A stretch of DNA of 27,733 nucleotides from UBA7477 sp045602925 (GCA_045602925.1 JAZSCN010000002.1:1-27733); one strand, 5' to 3'. Counted from the stretch's first letter, positions 7,610 to 17,236 are shown. A program made the numbers and translations. Notes: generated by a model from the letters alone, not told the origin.

Positions 7610-8539
7610 ATGAATAATATAGTAGAAAAGCTTGTCGAAAATATAGAAAAGGTCATCGTCGGAAAGCGTGAGGTAATAGAAAACGTCGTGTGTGCTATGC
7701 TTTGCGACGGCCATATTCTCTTAGAGGACGTGCCGGGCGTAGGTAAAACTCAGCTCGTATCAGCCCTGGCAAAATCAGTTGACGGAAAGTTCAACAGAAT
7801 CCAGCTCACACCGGATATTATGCCGTCTGATATTGTCGGCTTTTCTATGCTCGATAAGGATACAGGCGAGCTCCAGTATCGTAGCGGTGCAGCAATGTGT
7901 AACTTTTTGCTTGCCGACGAAATCAACAGAGCCTCGCCAAAGGCACAGTCCAGCCTTCTTGAAGTAATGGAAGAGCACCAGATAAGCCTAGACGGAAAAA
8001 CCTTCGAGCTCCCAAAACCGTTTATGACGCTCGCTACCCAGAACCCCGTAGAAACCTACGGAACCTATCATCTCCCGGAAGCGCAGATGGATAGATTTAT
8101 CATAAAAATCAGTATCGGCTACCCTAAGAAGAACGACGAGCTTGAAATTTTGACTCGTTCAGAATCGGGCGCCACAGCTTCACAGCTTACAGCCGTTATG
8201 ACAACCGAGGATATTATTTCTCTGCAAAATGAGGTTAGTAAGGTAAAGGCGTGTGACGCTGTCAGAGATTATATCCTGAATCTTGTTACAGCTACAAGAG
8301 ATAACGAGTTTATCAAGCTCGGTGCAAGCCCAAGAGGTAGTATCGCACTTCTCAAAATGGCTAAGGCAAAGGCCTTTATCGCAGGCAGAAGCTATGTTAC
8401 ACCTGATGACGTAAAGGCAGTGCTGACAAACGTGCTCGCCCATAGAATTATACTCTCGCCAAAGGGTAAGTCTAAGTTTGAAACCCAGGAGCAGGCTGTC
8501 GAGCATATCGCATCATTCGTAGCTGTGCCGGTTATCTAA
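7610..8539 (+). CDS. MoxR family AAA+ ATPase
   Basis: The 309-residue product is a MoxR-type AAA+ chaperone-like ATPase. Walker A is DVPGVGKT (40-47). Walker B is LLADEINR with D103/E104. The sensor region LATQNPVETYGTYHLPEAQMDRF (about 144-166) includes the arginine-rich MoxR signature, and the C-terminal lid carries ASPRGSIALLKMAKAKAFIAGR. MoxR proteins are thought to assist maturation or assembly of partner complexes and are commonly found with DUF58 and transglutaminase-like genes, exactly the arrangement here. The ATG has AAGGAG upstream. It is first in a three-gene unit; a 38-base gap leads to the DUF58 gene. The substrate is unknown. Confidence 0.95.
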   Translation: MNNIVEKLVENIEKVIVGKREVIENVVCAMLCDGHILLEDVPGVGKTQLVSALAKSVDGKFNRIQLTPDIMPSDIVGFSMLDKDTGELQYRSGAAMCNFLLADEINRASPKAQSSLLEVMEEHQISLDGKTFELPKPFMTLATQNPVETYGTYHLPEAQMDRFIIKISIGYPKKNDELEILTRSESGATASQLTAVMTTEDIISLQNEVSKVKACDAVRDYILNLVTATRDNEFIKLGASPRGSIALLKMAKAKAFIAGRSYVTPDDVKAVLTNVLAHRIILSPKGKSKFETQEQAVEHIASFVAVPVI

Positions 8540-8577
8540 GTATACGGGAAGTTTTCGGAAAGGAGGCAAGACGAAAA

Positions 8578-9744
8578 ATGAAGCATATACTAAGCTACCT
8601 TCTGTGCGTGGGATTGGCTGTGCTGTTTGCCTTTGCGCTAAACGGCAGAATAGGGCTCTTCCTTTGCTTTATGATGCTGTTAGCACTCATTTTATCGTTC
8701 GTTATCAAGAAGCTTGTTTCAGATAAAATACAGATAACAGTAGCCTCTAAAACCACCCAGGTCGCTAAGGGCGATACAATAGAAATCAGCTTTGATATCT
8801 TCAAGAATTCCTGGCTCCCGACTCCTTTTATAGAGGTCTGCTTTAATAGTAGTAAGAATATCAAGGCTATGTCACCGGAGAAATTCCGTATAGCACTCGG
8901 ATTTTCTAAAGAACCCGGCACATATAAAATCAGCTATCGTGCCGAGCACTTCGGTATGGCGCATATCGAGGTCAGCTCTGTCAAGCTTATCGACTATCTC
9001 GGACTCTTCCATTCTACAGTAAAAACCGAGAAATTCGAGAGCAGGTTTGGTGTACTGCCGGTTATCCACGAAATGTCCGGTCAGAACGAACTGCTCAGAA
9101 TTTGCTGTGACGCATCATCCTACGACGATAATGCACAGGAAGCCGACGAGTCTGCACCAATCGGCACAGGTGTTGCTGGCTATGAGCATAGAGAATATGT
9201 AATAGGCGACCCTATAAAGCGTATAAATTGGAAGCTTTCTTCTAAGCGTGATAGCCTTATGATAAGACTAGACGAAAAGCTCGAAGCAGTAAGCCAGGCG
9301 ATTATCTTCGACTGTACCGACGAAGGCGTAGATAATATCGGATATTATAAAAACCGTGACGTCGTAGCCGAGGGTATGCTCGCTATGTCAGCCCTTATGC
9401 TAAGGCAGGGCGTATCTTGCGTGGTGTACGGCCATTTCGGCAGCGAGTGGGAGAAAATCGAAATCGACGATTCCCAACAGCTTTTCGACCTTCAGTCAAA
9501 GCTTGCCGACTATGAGGCTTGCACGATAGAGATTTCTCCGCCGGTTAAGCTGATTACAGATAATAGCCATAAGGTAGCAATGCTCTTTACCAATTCTGTC
9601 AAAGCCCTGCCGGCCAGACTTGCCTCACTCGAGCAATCGGGATGCGATATATATTCGGTTGTTCCGCAGGAGCTTGCGAGCGAAAAAAGTCTGTCTAAAG
9701 CTTATTCGCTCAGTGATGATTTTGAATTTACAAGTCTTTTATAA
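8578..9744 (+). CDS. DUF58 domain-containing membrane protein
   Basis: The 388-residue product has two N-terminal hydrophobic segments (about 5-21 and 26-44), then a beta-rich region and the DUF58 hallmark YEHREYVIGDPIKRINWKLS (202-221) followed by SKRDSLMIR. The region after it resembles a von Willebrand A-like fold (IIFDCTDEG), though a clean metal-binding DxSxS is not evident. DUF58 proteins are regular partners of MoxR ATPases; their biochemical role is not established. The ATG follows AAAGGAGG. The gene lies between moxR and the transglutaminase-like gene (15-base gap to the latter), which implies one co-transcribed membrane-associated system. Confidence 0.92.
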   Translation: MKHILSYLLCVGLAVLFAFALNGRIGLFLCFMMLLALILSFVIKKLVSDKIQITVASKTTQVAKGDTIEISFDIFKNSWLPTPFIEVCFNSSKNIKAMSPEKFRIALGFSKEPGTYKISYRAEHFGMAHIEVSSVKLIDYLGLFHSTVKTEKFESRFGVLPVIHEMSGQNELLRICCDASSYDDNAQEADESAPIGTGVAGYEHREYVIGDPIKRINWKLSSKRDSLMIRLDEKLEAVSQAIIFDCTDEGVDNIGYYKNRDVVAEGMLAMSALMLRQGVSCVVYGHFGSEWEKIEIDDSQQLFDLQSKLADYEACTIEISPPVKLITDNSHKVAMLFTNSVKALPARLASLEQSGCDIYSVVPQELASEKSLSKAYSLSDDFEFTSLL

Positions 9745-9759
9745 TTTTAGGATGTAAGT

Positions 9760-11955
9760 ATGAAACGAAAACATTTGGATTTCCTGTTGCCACTGCTTTT
9801 GGGCCTGGCAACAATGTCATCGCTTGTGTACTGCTATAGTGCAGCGTATGTTATGCCGTTGACAGCAGGAGTTTTGGTGTATGAGCTTTTATTGTTCGGA
9901 CTCTTGCACCTTCTTTACAATTTTAAATATAAAAAACTGCGAGGCATCATTTATCTCGTGGCACTTGTAGCAGTGCTGGGCTTTACATTCTCGACGGTGT
10001 ATGATATTACGCTCGAAACAGGCGTAACCTTCTCACAGTGGTTTTACGGTATATCGCAGGAGATGAACCTTGATTACCTGATGATATTCATCTTCGGCGG
10101 CGGCTTTGTGTATATCTCAATGCTCTATTACTTTACACAGGTCAGATATCGTAGCATTATGACGCTCATGCTCGTGCTTATTCCTTTTGCTATCTACGCA
10201 AAAAGACTCGACGTTATAAGAACTGAGTATCTGGCAGCTATCATTCTTTGCTATATCGCAGTAATGGTCCATAACAGACAGACAAGCGCCGATAGCGGAG
10301 TTACCGTAATTGCCGATAGAGCCTATGTTATGTCAATCAGCGTGTTCGCAGTAGCAGTTACAGCACTCGCAGTAATTATCCCAAAGCCCGAGGTAAAGTC
10401 GCTCCAGGAGAAGGATTCCAACTACCTTAACGGACTCGGCATTTTTGATATTTCCGGCGTGACAACATCATTTCTGGGCGATACCAATATCTCTGAAAGA
10501 TGGCACGGCTTGTTGCCGTCAGGTGAGATACTTTTCTACGCATATTCTAATGACGATATAGCCTACCTTAAGAAAAAGTCGTATGCCTACTTTGAGGATA
10601 ATAAATGGTATTACGGCGTCGAAAAATACCCAAAGGTAGAATATATATGGAACGAGCCAGTCCTGGTCGTTAACGGCAGGTCGCTCCAGAATAAGCTTAA
10701 AACTCTTGAACTCTACTATACGGCTGTTGGCGATGAAGAAAATAGACTCCCGCTAATAAGACAAACATTGTCGCAAATCTCCGCGCAGGATGACAACTAC
10801 AGACGTATGTTTGTAAGAATGGAAGAGGGAGTAGGCTTTAGTATGTTCCACGTCCCCGTGGGAACATATTCGCTCGATAGGTTTACAGACTTCACAGTAA
10901 ACGGCGAATTTACAAATAATAACGATAGCATAGAAAACTATATGCTCTATTACTATAGCGACGCCCTCGTGTCAGAGCTTGCACGAAAGCTCGATATATC
11001 AGTAGAAGAGTGGGAAGAAATAATACATTGGTACTATGAGGTGCTCTCGAATAAAGAAGTGCTGACAGATAATGAAAAGGATGTCTATTCCTCTATCAAA
11101 AATGAGCTTAAGTACGCACAACTCCACCACAACGGTGAGTACGACGAGTACGACGAAAGCATAAGAGAGCTAGCCCTCGAGATAACAGAAGGCCTTACCA
11201 GCGACTACGAAAAGGCGCAGGCACTTGCCGATTACTTTACAAAAGCAGGTTATACCTACGACCTTACCTATATGCCAAAGGATGAAAGCATAGAGTACTT
11301 TATCTTTGATAGTAAGAAGGGCATCTGTACCGACTTTGCAACAGCTATGACGCTTATGGCAAGGTCTATCGGACTGACTGCAAGATATTGCGAAGGCTAC
11401 CTCGCATTTGAAAAGGACGAAAAAGGCGCATTTGTCATCAGAGATAGCTACGCCCACGCCTATGTCGAGGTGTTTATAGGTGGCGTCGGCTGGACAGTGT
11501 TCGAGCCTACCGTTCCCGGCTTTGAGCAAATGCTCTATTCTGACGTAAGCTCGGGTGGTATTATAGGAGCAGTAATAAACGGCACCGGTGCATTTATCGG
11601 TATATGCGTCGTAGTGGTTTTGGGCATTCTCATAATCATATTTATAAGACCGATAAGCGAACTGTGTTATCGTATCTATGTCAAGAAGCTCTCTAAGAAA
11701 AATGCGTCTGACGCTGTAGCAAAGCTCTATAGAAGACTTGTAAAGAACCTTTCGAAAAAGCTAAGAACAGACCTTTCAGCGTATACAGTAAGCGAGCTGT
11801 CTTCCTTCACCGAGTCATTCGGTGTATCAAGCGAAGTCCTTTGCAAAACGTTTGAAGAATACTTCTACGGTGGTATAGAAGCTTCTCACGAGCAGTTTGT
11901 GCTCGCATATTCAGAATATTGCAGTGCTTGTAAAAAGATTAAGAAGCAGGCATAA
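9760..11955 (+). CDS. Membrane transglutaminase-like protein
   Basis: The 731-residue product has about seven N-terminal transmembrane segments (to residue 207), a large extracytoplasmic region, a transglutaminase-like core (about 470-590), one more transmembrane segment (about 603-629) and a cytoplasmic C-terminal tail resembling DUF4129. Core residues visible: C523 in KKGICTDFA, H566 in YAHAYVEV, and E582 in VFEPT where an Asp is usual in the classic triad. Related bacterial proteins are thought to act as proteases or cross-linkers at the cell surface; the substrate is unknown. The start ATG follows AGGATG. It is the last gene of the MoxR-DUF58-transglutaminase unit and is closed by the terminator at 11957-12000. 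Confidence 0.92.
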   Translation: MKRKHLDFLLPLLLGLATMSSLVYCYSAAYVMPLTAGVLVYELLLFGLLHLLYNFKYKKLRGIIYLVALVAVLGFTFSTVYDITLETGVTFSQWFYGISQEMNLDYLMIFIFGGGFVYISMLYYFTQVRYRSIMTLMLVLIPFAIYAKRLDVIRTEYLAAIILCYIAVMVHNRQTSADSGVTVIADRAYVMSISVFAVAVTALAVIIPKPEVKSLQEKDSNYLNGLGIFDISGVTTSFLGDTNISERWHGLLPSGEILFYAYSNDDIAYLKKKSYAYFEDNKWYYGVEKYPKVEYIWNEPVLVVNGRSLQNKLKTLELYYTAVGDEENRLPLIRQTLSQISAQDDNYRRMFVRMEEGVGFSMFHVPVGTYSLDRFTDFTVNGEFTNNNDSIENYMLYYYSDALVSELARKLDISVEEWEEIIHWYYEVLSNKEVLTDNEKDVYSSIKNELKYAQLHHNGEYDEYDESIRELALEITEGLTSDYEKAQALADYFTKAGYTYDLTYMPKDESIEYFIFDSKKGICTDFATAMTLMARSIGLTARYCEGYLAFEKDEKGAFVIRDSYAHAYVEVFIGGVGWTVFEPTVPGFEQMLYSDVSSGGIIGAVINGTGAFIGICVVVVLGILIIIFIRPISELCYRIYVKKLSKKNASDAVAKLYRRLVKNLSKKLRTDLSAYTVSELSSFTESFGVSSEVLCKTFEEYFYGGIEASHEQFVLAYSEYCSACKKIKKQA

Positions 11956-11956
11956 A

Positions 11957-12000
11957 AACAGCCCGAATCCATACTAAAACGGATTCGGGCTTTAGTGTTT
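11957..12000. terminator. Bidirectional terminator between convergent units
   Basis: AGCCCGAATCC (11960-11970), a 10-base loop and GGATTCGGGCT (11981-11991) form a perfect 11-bp stem. T-rich tails lie on both strands: TTAGTGTTTTT on plus and GTTTTTATG on minus. It serves both the transglutaminase-like gene (plus) and the aminotransferase gene (minus). Confidence 0.9.
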
Positions 12001-13188
12001 TTACTTAGCGTATTCCTCAGCCAGCGCCTTGAAGGCAGGGAGTGAATTTATAATAGTCTTTTCAGCTACGCAGTAGGAGATTCTTACATATCCCGGACAG
12101 AAGAAGCCGTCACCCGATACGATAAGAAGATCGTGCGCCTTTGCCTTTTCACAAAACGCATTAGCATCATCCTCAAGCGCCTTTACAAAAAGATAGAAAG
12201 CACCGTCAGGCTTTACACATTCATAGCCAAGCTTTGTAAGCTCTGTGTAAATAAGGTCACGATTTTTCTTGTAAGCCGAAACATCACCCGTCTTGCCACA
12301 GCACATTCCTGCAACCTGCTGGAATAGAGTAGGAGCACAAACATAACCGAGCGCTCTGCCTGCACCACAAACGCAAGCGTATACGTTCTTTGAGTCGCAT
12401 ACTTCATCAGGAACAAGAATATATCCTATTCTCTCACCCGGGAGCGAAAGCGACTTGCTGTAGGAGTAGCAAACTATAGTATTCTTGTAGTACTTTGTGA
12501 TGTACGGAACAAAAGTGTCAGCATCATAAACTAGCTCTCTGTATGGCTCATCAGCAATAATGAAAATCTCTCTGCCGAGCTCCCTGGACTTTCTTTCAAG
12601 AATGCTTGAAATAGCCTTGATTGTCTCTTCTGAGTAAACAACACCCGATGGGTTGTTAGGGGAGTTAATGATAACTGCCTTTGTGTTTTCATTTATCGCC
12701 TTTTCAAAAGCTTCAAGGTCAGGCTGAAAGCTCTTTGTCGGTGGTACAACGCATGCCTTTCCGCCCTGTCCCTCAATAAATACAATGTATTCAGGGAAAA
12801 ACGGCGCAAACACGATAACCTCTTCACCCGGGATAAGCAGCGCCCTTAGCGAAATGCAAAGCGAAGCCGCAGCACCACAGGTCATATAAAGGTTGTCAGC
12901 GTGAAAGCTTGTTCCGTGAACAGAGTTTAAGTATTCAGCGATTGTCTTTCTTACATTAGCATCACCCTGGGCAGAGGAGTAGCCGTGTAGTGCAACCGTG
13001 TTGTCAGTCGAGAGAAGCTTAGCGAGTGCCTCATCTACCTCCTTTGGAGCAGGGATAGAAGGGTTACCGAGGCTGAAATCATAAACCTTGTCCTCGCCAA
13101 CCTGTGCCTTGCGGATTTTTCCGTATTCAAAAAGCTCTCTAATAGCACTTCTCTTTGTGCCGAGCGATAGCATATCCTTTGGTAGCAT
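12001..13188 (-). CDS. Pyridoxal phosphate-dependent aminotransferase (class I/II)
   Basis: The 395-residue product is a fold-type I PLP enzyme of the aspartate aminotransferase family. It shows INSPNNPSG (174-182), ADEPY, and the Schiff-base lysine K245 in SYSKSLSLPGERIGY with the downstream arginine R253. It should transfer an amino group between an amino acid and a 2-oxo acid in the cytosol; the amino-acid specificity cannot be read from sequence. The ATG at 13188 has GGGAGG 7 bases upstream. An ATG at 13224 would lie inside argS and is rejected. It sits 13 bases after the argS stop, with its ribosome site just beyond that stop, so it is co-transcribed with argS. A shared terminator follows. 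Confidence 0.92.
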   Translation of the reverse strand: MLPKDMLSLGTKRSAIRELFEYGKIRKAQVGEDKVYDFSLGNPSIPAPKEVDEALAKLLSTDNTVALHGYSSAQGDANVRKTIAEYLNSVHGTSFHADNLYMTCGAAASLCISLRALLIPGEEVIVFAPFFPEYIVFIEGQGGKACVVPPTKSFQPDLEAFEKAINENTKAVIINSPNNPSGVVYSEETIKAISSILERKSRELGREIFIIADEPYRELVYDADTFVPYITKYYKNTIVCYSYSKSLSLPGERIGYILVPDEVCDSKNVYACVCGAGRALGYVCAPTLFQQVAGMCCGKTGDVSAYKKNRDLIYTELTKLGYECVKPDGAFYLFVKALEDDANAFCEKAKAHDLLIVSGDGFFCPGYVRISYCVAEKTIINSLPAFKALAEEYAK

Positions 13189-13201
13189 AATTTGTCCTCC
13201 C

Positions 13202-14962
13202 TTACATTCTCTCAACAGGCTCAATAGCCAGAATATCGAGATGCTTTACAATAAGCTTTTTAACAAGCTTCAATAGATTTACCCAAGCCGATTTCTTCTC
13301 TTCGTCTTCTTCGCTGGCAATGTGATTGTCATGGTAGAACTTTGAGAATGCTACAGCAAGTCCATAAGCGTTTTCACAGATGTAGTTCGGCGCCCTTTCT
13401 GTAACAGCGTGTGAGAACGCCTCACCCGTCAGAGCAATAGCGAGCATAAGCTCACGCTCGGAGTCTGTGTAAATTCTTTCTATCTTTATGTCGCCCTCGT
13501 CGGAAATTCCCAGCTTTCTTAAAACAGAAGCTATTCTTGTTACCATGTAAAGAAGATATGCGCCCGTCTTTCCCTCAGCAGAAAGGAACTTGTCAAGGTC
13601 GAAGATGTAGTCCTTAGAACGATGATTTATAAGGTCACCAAACTTTATGCAAGCCACAGCAAGCTTTTGTGCAGTAGCCTTAACCTCATCCTCGGAGTCA
13701 AAGTTTTCTCTGCCAATTCTCTGAAGTGCCGCATCGTAAGCTGTCGAGAGAAGCATCGAAAGCTGCATAACTCCACCGTCACGAGTCTTGTAAGGCTTTC
13801 CGTCAGAGCCGTTCATTGTGCCAAAGCCGAGGTGCTCAAGAGTAGTGTCATCACTAACAAGGCCGGCTTTTCTTGCACATCTGAAGCACTGCTCAAAGTG
13901 AAGTGCCTGACGCTTGTCAACAACATACCAGATTGAATCAGGCTTAAAGTCCTCTTCGCGCTGAATAATTGTCGCAAGGTCTGTGGTATCATAAAGTACA
14001 GAGCCGTCTGTCTTCTTTATGAGAACAGGTGGCATAGGTGCCTTGTCGGATTCCTCTGCAACATCTACAATCATAGCGCCATCAGATTCGTACATAAGTC
14101 CCTTACTCTCTAAAACCTGGAGAAGAGGAGCTATGTAATCATCAGCATCGCTCTCTCCGTACCAGTAGTCAAAGTCAACAGAAAGCTTGGAGTAGCTCTT
14201 TTTGAGGTCTTCTACAGAAGCTCTTATAATCTCCTGCCAGAGTGCATAGTAGCCCGGCTTTCTCGCCTGAAGCTGTGCTGTGATTGTGTGTGCCTTTTCC
14301 TTGAAAGCCTCATCCTGCTTTGACTTTGCACTAGCATATGGATAAATCTCGTTCAGCTCGTTTACATCGAGTGTAGGTGCCTTGTCCTTGTCGGCATCAA
14401 AGTCCTCAGAGAAGCACTTCCAGTCAGGATTTCTCTCCATAAGCTCTGCAATTACAAGGCCCATAGGCATACCCCAGTCACCAAGGTGAACGTCACCGAT
14501 AACCTTCATGCCGCTGCTTCTTGCAAGACGCTTTAGTGCCTCGCCGATAACAGCACTTCTAAGATGTCCTATGTGAAGCGGCTTTGCAACGTTAGGTCCA
14601 CCGTAGTCGATAACAACAGTAGTTTCCTTTTCTACCTGTGGAATACCAAGGTGTTCATCATTTGCGATTGTGTCACAGTATGAAGCTAAGTATTCGTCAG
14701 TTACCGTAAGGTTTATAAAAGCAGGGTTTACTGCCTCAGCCTTTGCAAAAATAGGATTTTTAGAAAGAACCTCAGCTACTTCCTTAGCAATGATTATAGG
14801 AGCCTTTCTGTAAAGCTTTGCACCTGCGAAAGCTCCGTTGCATTGGAATTGGCATAGGTCAAGTCTGTCAGAAACAATAACATTACCGAGCTTAGAATCA
14901 TATCCGCATTCTTCAAATGCCTTGGCTACAATCTCGCTCAGTGTAGATGTGATAGTTTTCAT
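13202..14962 (-). CDS. argS: Arginine--tRNA ligase
   Basis: It charges tRNA-Arg with arginine. In the 586-residue product, the ArgRS N-terminal tRNA-contacting domain (about 1-105) leads into the class I core with HIGH at 130-133 in GGPNVAKPLHIGHLRS. The KMSKS-loop region is GSDGKPYKTRDGG, which lacks a literal KMSKS, as in many ArgRS. A C-terminal DALR anticodon-binding domain ends at PVERM. The start is set at ATG 14962 (MKTITSTL), which matches where family members begin. AAAGGAG lies 14 bases upstream, an unusually long spacing. It heads a two-gene unit with the aminotransferase and is read from the promoter at 15029-15057. Confidence 0.96.
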   Translation of the reverse strand: MKTITSTLSEIVAKAFEECGYDSKLGNVIVSDRLDLCQFQCNGAFAGAKLYRKAPIIIAKEVAEVLSKNPIFAKAEAVNPAFINLTVTDEYLASYCDTIANDEHLGIPQVEKETTVVIDYGGPNVAKPLHIGHLRSAVIGEALKRLARSSGMKVIGDVHLGDWGMPMGLVIAELMERNPDWKCFSEDFDADKDKAPTLDVNELNEIYPYASAKSKQDEAFKEKAHTITAQLQARKPGYYALWQEIIRASVEDLKKSYSKLSVDFDYWYGESDADDYIAPLLQVLESKGLMYESDGAMIVDVAEESDKAPMPPVLIKKTDGSVLYDTTDLATIIQREEDFKPDSIWYVVDKRQALHFEQCFRCARKAGLVSDDTTLEHLGFGTMNGSDGKPYKTRDGGVMQLSMLLSTAYDAALQRIGRENFDSEDEVKATAQKLAVACIKFGDLINHRSKDYIFDLDKFLSAEGKTGAYLLYMVTRIASVLRKLGISDEGDIKIERIYTDSERELMLAIALTGEAFSHAVTERAPNYICENAYGLAVAFSKFYHDNHIASEEDEEKKSAWVNLLKLVKKLIVKHLDILAIEPVERM

Positions 14963-15028
14963 AATGTACTGCCGTACTCCTTTCAGATGTCTAAAGCCTG
15001 TAACAGCTTTAAAAAATATGTCCATACT

Positions 15029-15057
15029 ATAATATCACATCTTACTTTTAAAATCAA
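15029..15057 (-). promoter_or_regulatory. Promoter of argS
   Basis: On the minus strand TTGATT (15057-15052), a 17-base spacer and TATTAT (15034-15029). The predicted leader is about 60 bases. It is divergent from the recJ promoter, with 42 bases between the two -35 boxes. Confidence 0.75.
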
Positions 15058-15099
15058 GAGAAACAAGCATAGAGAAGGCAATTTTAATAATATTACATC

Positions 15100-15128
15100 T
15101 TGAAAACGAGGCGTAATTGTGGTATAAT
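15100..15128 (+). promoter_or_regulatory. Promoter of the recJ-rel unit
   Basis: TTGAAA (15100-15105), a 17-base spacer and TATAAT (15123-15128), with TG one base before the -10 (extended -10). Because it overlaps earlier in-frame ATGs, it helps fix the recJ start downstream. Confidence 0.88.
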
Positions 15129-15170
15129 TATATGAATATTCATTTTAGAGAAAAGAGAGGTGCGAAAGCG

Positions 15171-17195
15171 TTGAAAAAGTGGGTTATAACTAAAGCCGAT
15201 GATAGCGTCGTAGAAAGTCTGTCGCAGATGTGTGACCTCACACCGCTTGCACTCAAGGTCGTAGCTGCAAGAGGTATATCCGACCTTGACGGCCTCGCAG
15301 AATTTTTCACAAATAATGAGCTTTCCGACCCTTTTATGCTAAAGGATATGGATAAAGCAGTCGACGCTATAAATAAAGCAGTCGAAGGCTTCGAGCTTAT
15401 CTGTATTTACGGCGATTACGATTGCGACGGAGTAACCTCTACAGCAATTTTATATAGCTATCTTGAATGTATGGGCGCAAATGTTACATACTATATTCCC
15501 GATAGAGAAGAAGGCTACGGCATGACGGAGGAATCCGTCAGAAAGCTTCACGAAATGGGCGTTAGCCTTATTATAACAGTCGATAACGGTATAGCTGCTA
15601 TAAACGAAGCTAAGCTTATAAAAGAGCTGGGTATGAAGCTCGTTATAACCGACCACCACCAGCCACTTAGCGAGCTTCCCGTTGCTAAAGCTATCGTTGA
15701 CCCTCATAGAGAGGATTGCGAAAGCTCTTTCAAGGAACTTGCAGGCGTAGGTGTCGTGCTCAAGCTCTGTGCAGCTCTGGACGGTGGAGGATACGAAGCC
15801 GTTATGGAGCAGTACGGCGATATTGCCGCAATAGGAACAGTCGCTGACGTTGTTTCGCTTACAGGCGAGAATAGAAATATCGTCAGAATCGGCACCGAGC
15901 TTCTTAAGAACACCGAGAATCCGGGGCTTTGCAGGCTTATGGAGCTTTGCTCGCTGTCGCCTGATAAAATTGACTCAAGTGCTATGGCGTATATGCTCGC
16001 ACCGAGAATAAACGCAGCAGGTAGATTTGCCGATGCTTCTATTGCTGTCGAAATGCTCGTTAACGAAAGCGTCGCTGTCGAAAATGCCGAAAAGCTGTGC
16101 GAGATAAACGCCCAACGTAAGCAGGTCGAAGCTTCAATTATAAAAGAAATCAAGCAGGCAATAAATTCCGATAAGAGTATCGCTACATCAAAAGCTATTG
16201 TCGTTAGTGGAAAAGGCTGGCACCACGGCGTCGTGGGAATCGTCGCTGCCAGAATTACCGATATCTTCGGCAAGCCATGCTTCTTGCTCTCAGAGGATGA
16301 GGACGGCTATGCAAGAGGTTCTGCAAGAAGTATAAAGGGCTTTAGTATATTTAAGTGCCTGTGTAGCTGTGCCGATATCTTAGAACGCTTCGGTGGTCAC
16401 GAGTGCGCAGGCGGACTTACTATAAAGGCAGAGAATATTGCCGAGTTCAGAAAGAGAGTAGAGAAATTCGCCAATATTATAGAGCAGATGCCGATAGCTA
16501 CAATCGTCGCAGATAAGCTCCTTACAAGAGAAGATTTAACAGTAGGCCAGGTCGCCTCGCTGTCTGTCTTAGAACCGTACGGAAGTGGCAATAAACAGCC
16601 TGCCTTCGCTATAATCGGCGCAAAGGTGCAAAAGGTTACCGCACTCTCAGGTGGCAAGCATACTAAGCTTGAAATCGCCTATGACAGTACAGTCCAAACT
16701 GCCCTTTGCTTTGGAAAGTCACCTCAGCAGCTTTGTATCTACGAGGGCGATGTTGTCGATATGCTCGTTAATGCTACTGTAAACGAGTTTAATTCAAGAA
16801 GGTCTATCTCGTTTAGAATTATTGATATAAGACCTAGTGGCGTAGTCCAAAGTAAAGCATTGCTGGCGTACCAGAGCTTTGAAGCATTTATGCGTGGCGA
16901 AAAGCTCGATAAGGTGGTCTATAAGGCTATGTTGCCTGCAAGAGAAGAGCTTACACAGGTCTATAAAGCTATAAGAACATATAGAACAGTTACCCTCGAT
17001 ATGCTCATGTGCAGAATGTTTACGGCTAATATAAATTTTGCAAAAACTGCCGTCAGCGTCAATGCGTTTTCACAGTGTGGGTTGGTAGAGCTCGACTCTT
17101 CAACAAATACAGTAGAGCTTATCACAAACGCACCAAAAGCAAATATCGAGGAATGCGAAATACTAAGTAAATTAAAAGCACTTGCCCAGGCTTAA
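15171..17195 (+). CDS. recJ: Single-stranded-DNA-specific exonuclease RecJ
   Basis: A 5'-3' single-strand DNA exonuclease of recombination and repair. In the 674-residue product the DHH phosphoesterase part shows YGDYDCDGVTS (D82/D84/D86 region), VDNGIAA and ITDHHQP with DHH at 161-163. DHHA1 carries HHGVVGIVAARI and FGGHECAGG, and an OB-like C-terminal region follows. The TTG at 15171 is chosen. AGAGAGG lies 10 bases upstream, and the promoter -10 at 15123-15128 rules out the in-frame ATG at 15117 and makes 15132 nearly leaderless. It is followed after 41 bases by rel. In Bacillus an apt gene usually sits between recJ and relA; it is absent here. Confidence 0.95.
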   Translation: MKKWVITKADDSVVESLSQMCDLTPLALKVVAARGISDLDGLAEFFTNNELSDPFMLKDMDKAVDAINKAVEGFELICIYGDYDCDGVTSTAILYSYLECMGANVTYYIPDREEGYGMTEESVRKLHEMGVSLIITVDNGIAAINEAKLIKELGMKLVITDHHQPLSELPVAKAIVDPHREDCESSFKELAGVGVVLKLCAALDGGGYEAVMEQYGDIAAIGTVADVVSLTGENRNIVRIGTELLKNTENPGLCRLMELCSLSPDKIDSSAMAYMLAPRINAAGRFADASIAVEMLVNESVAVENAEKLCEINAQRKQVEASIIKEIKQAINSDKSIATSKAIVVSGKGWHHGVVGIVAARITDIFGKPCFLLSEDEDGYARGSARSIKGFSIFKCLCSCADILERFGGHECAGGLTIKAENIAEFRKRVEKFANIIEQMPIATIVADKLLTREDLTVGQVASLSVLEPYGSGNKQPAFAIIGAKVQKVTALSGGKHTKLEIAYDSTVQTALCFGKSPQQLCIYEGDVVDMLVNATVNEFNSRRSISFRIIDIRPSGVVQSKALLAYQSFEAFMRGEKLDKVVYKAMLPAREELTQVYKAIRTYRTVTLDMLMCRMFTANINFAKTAVSVNAFSQCGLVELDSSTNTVELITNAPKANIEECEILSKLKALAQA

Positions 17196-17236
17196 GCTAA
17201 GGCAGGTTAATTCAAAATCTGCGGAGGAATAAACTA

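Noticed and set aside
15704..16273. 189-codon minus-strand open frame inside recJ
   Set aside because: Antisense shadow of a well-supported gene; Ser/Ala/Ile-rich composition typical of reverse-frame reading.
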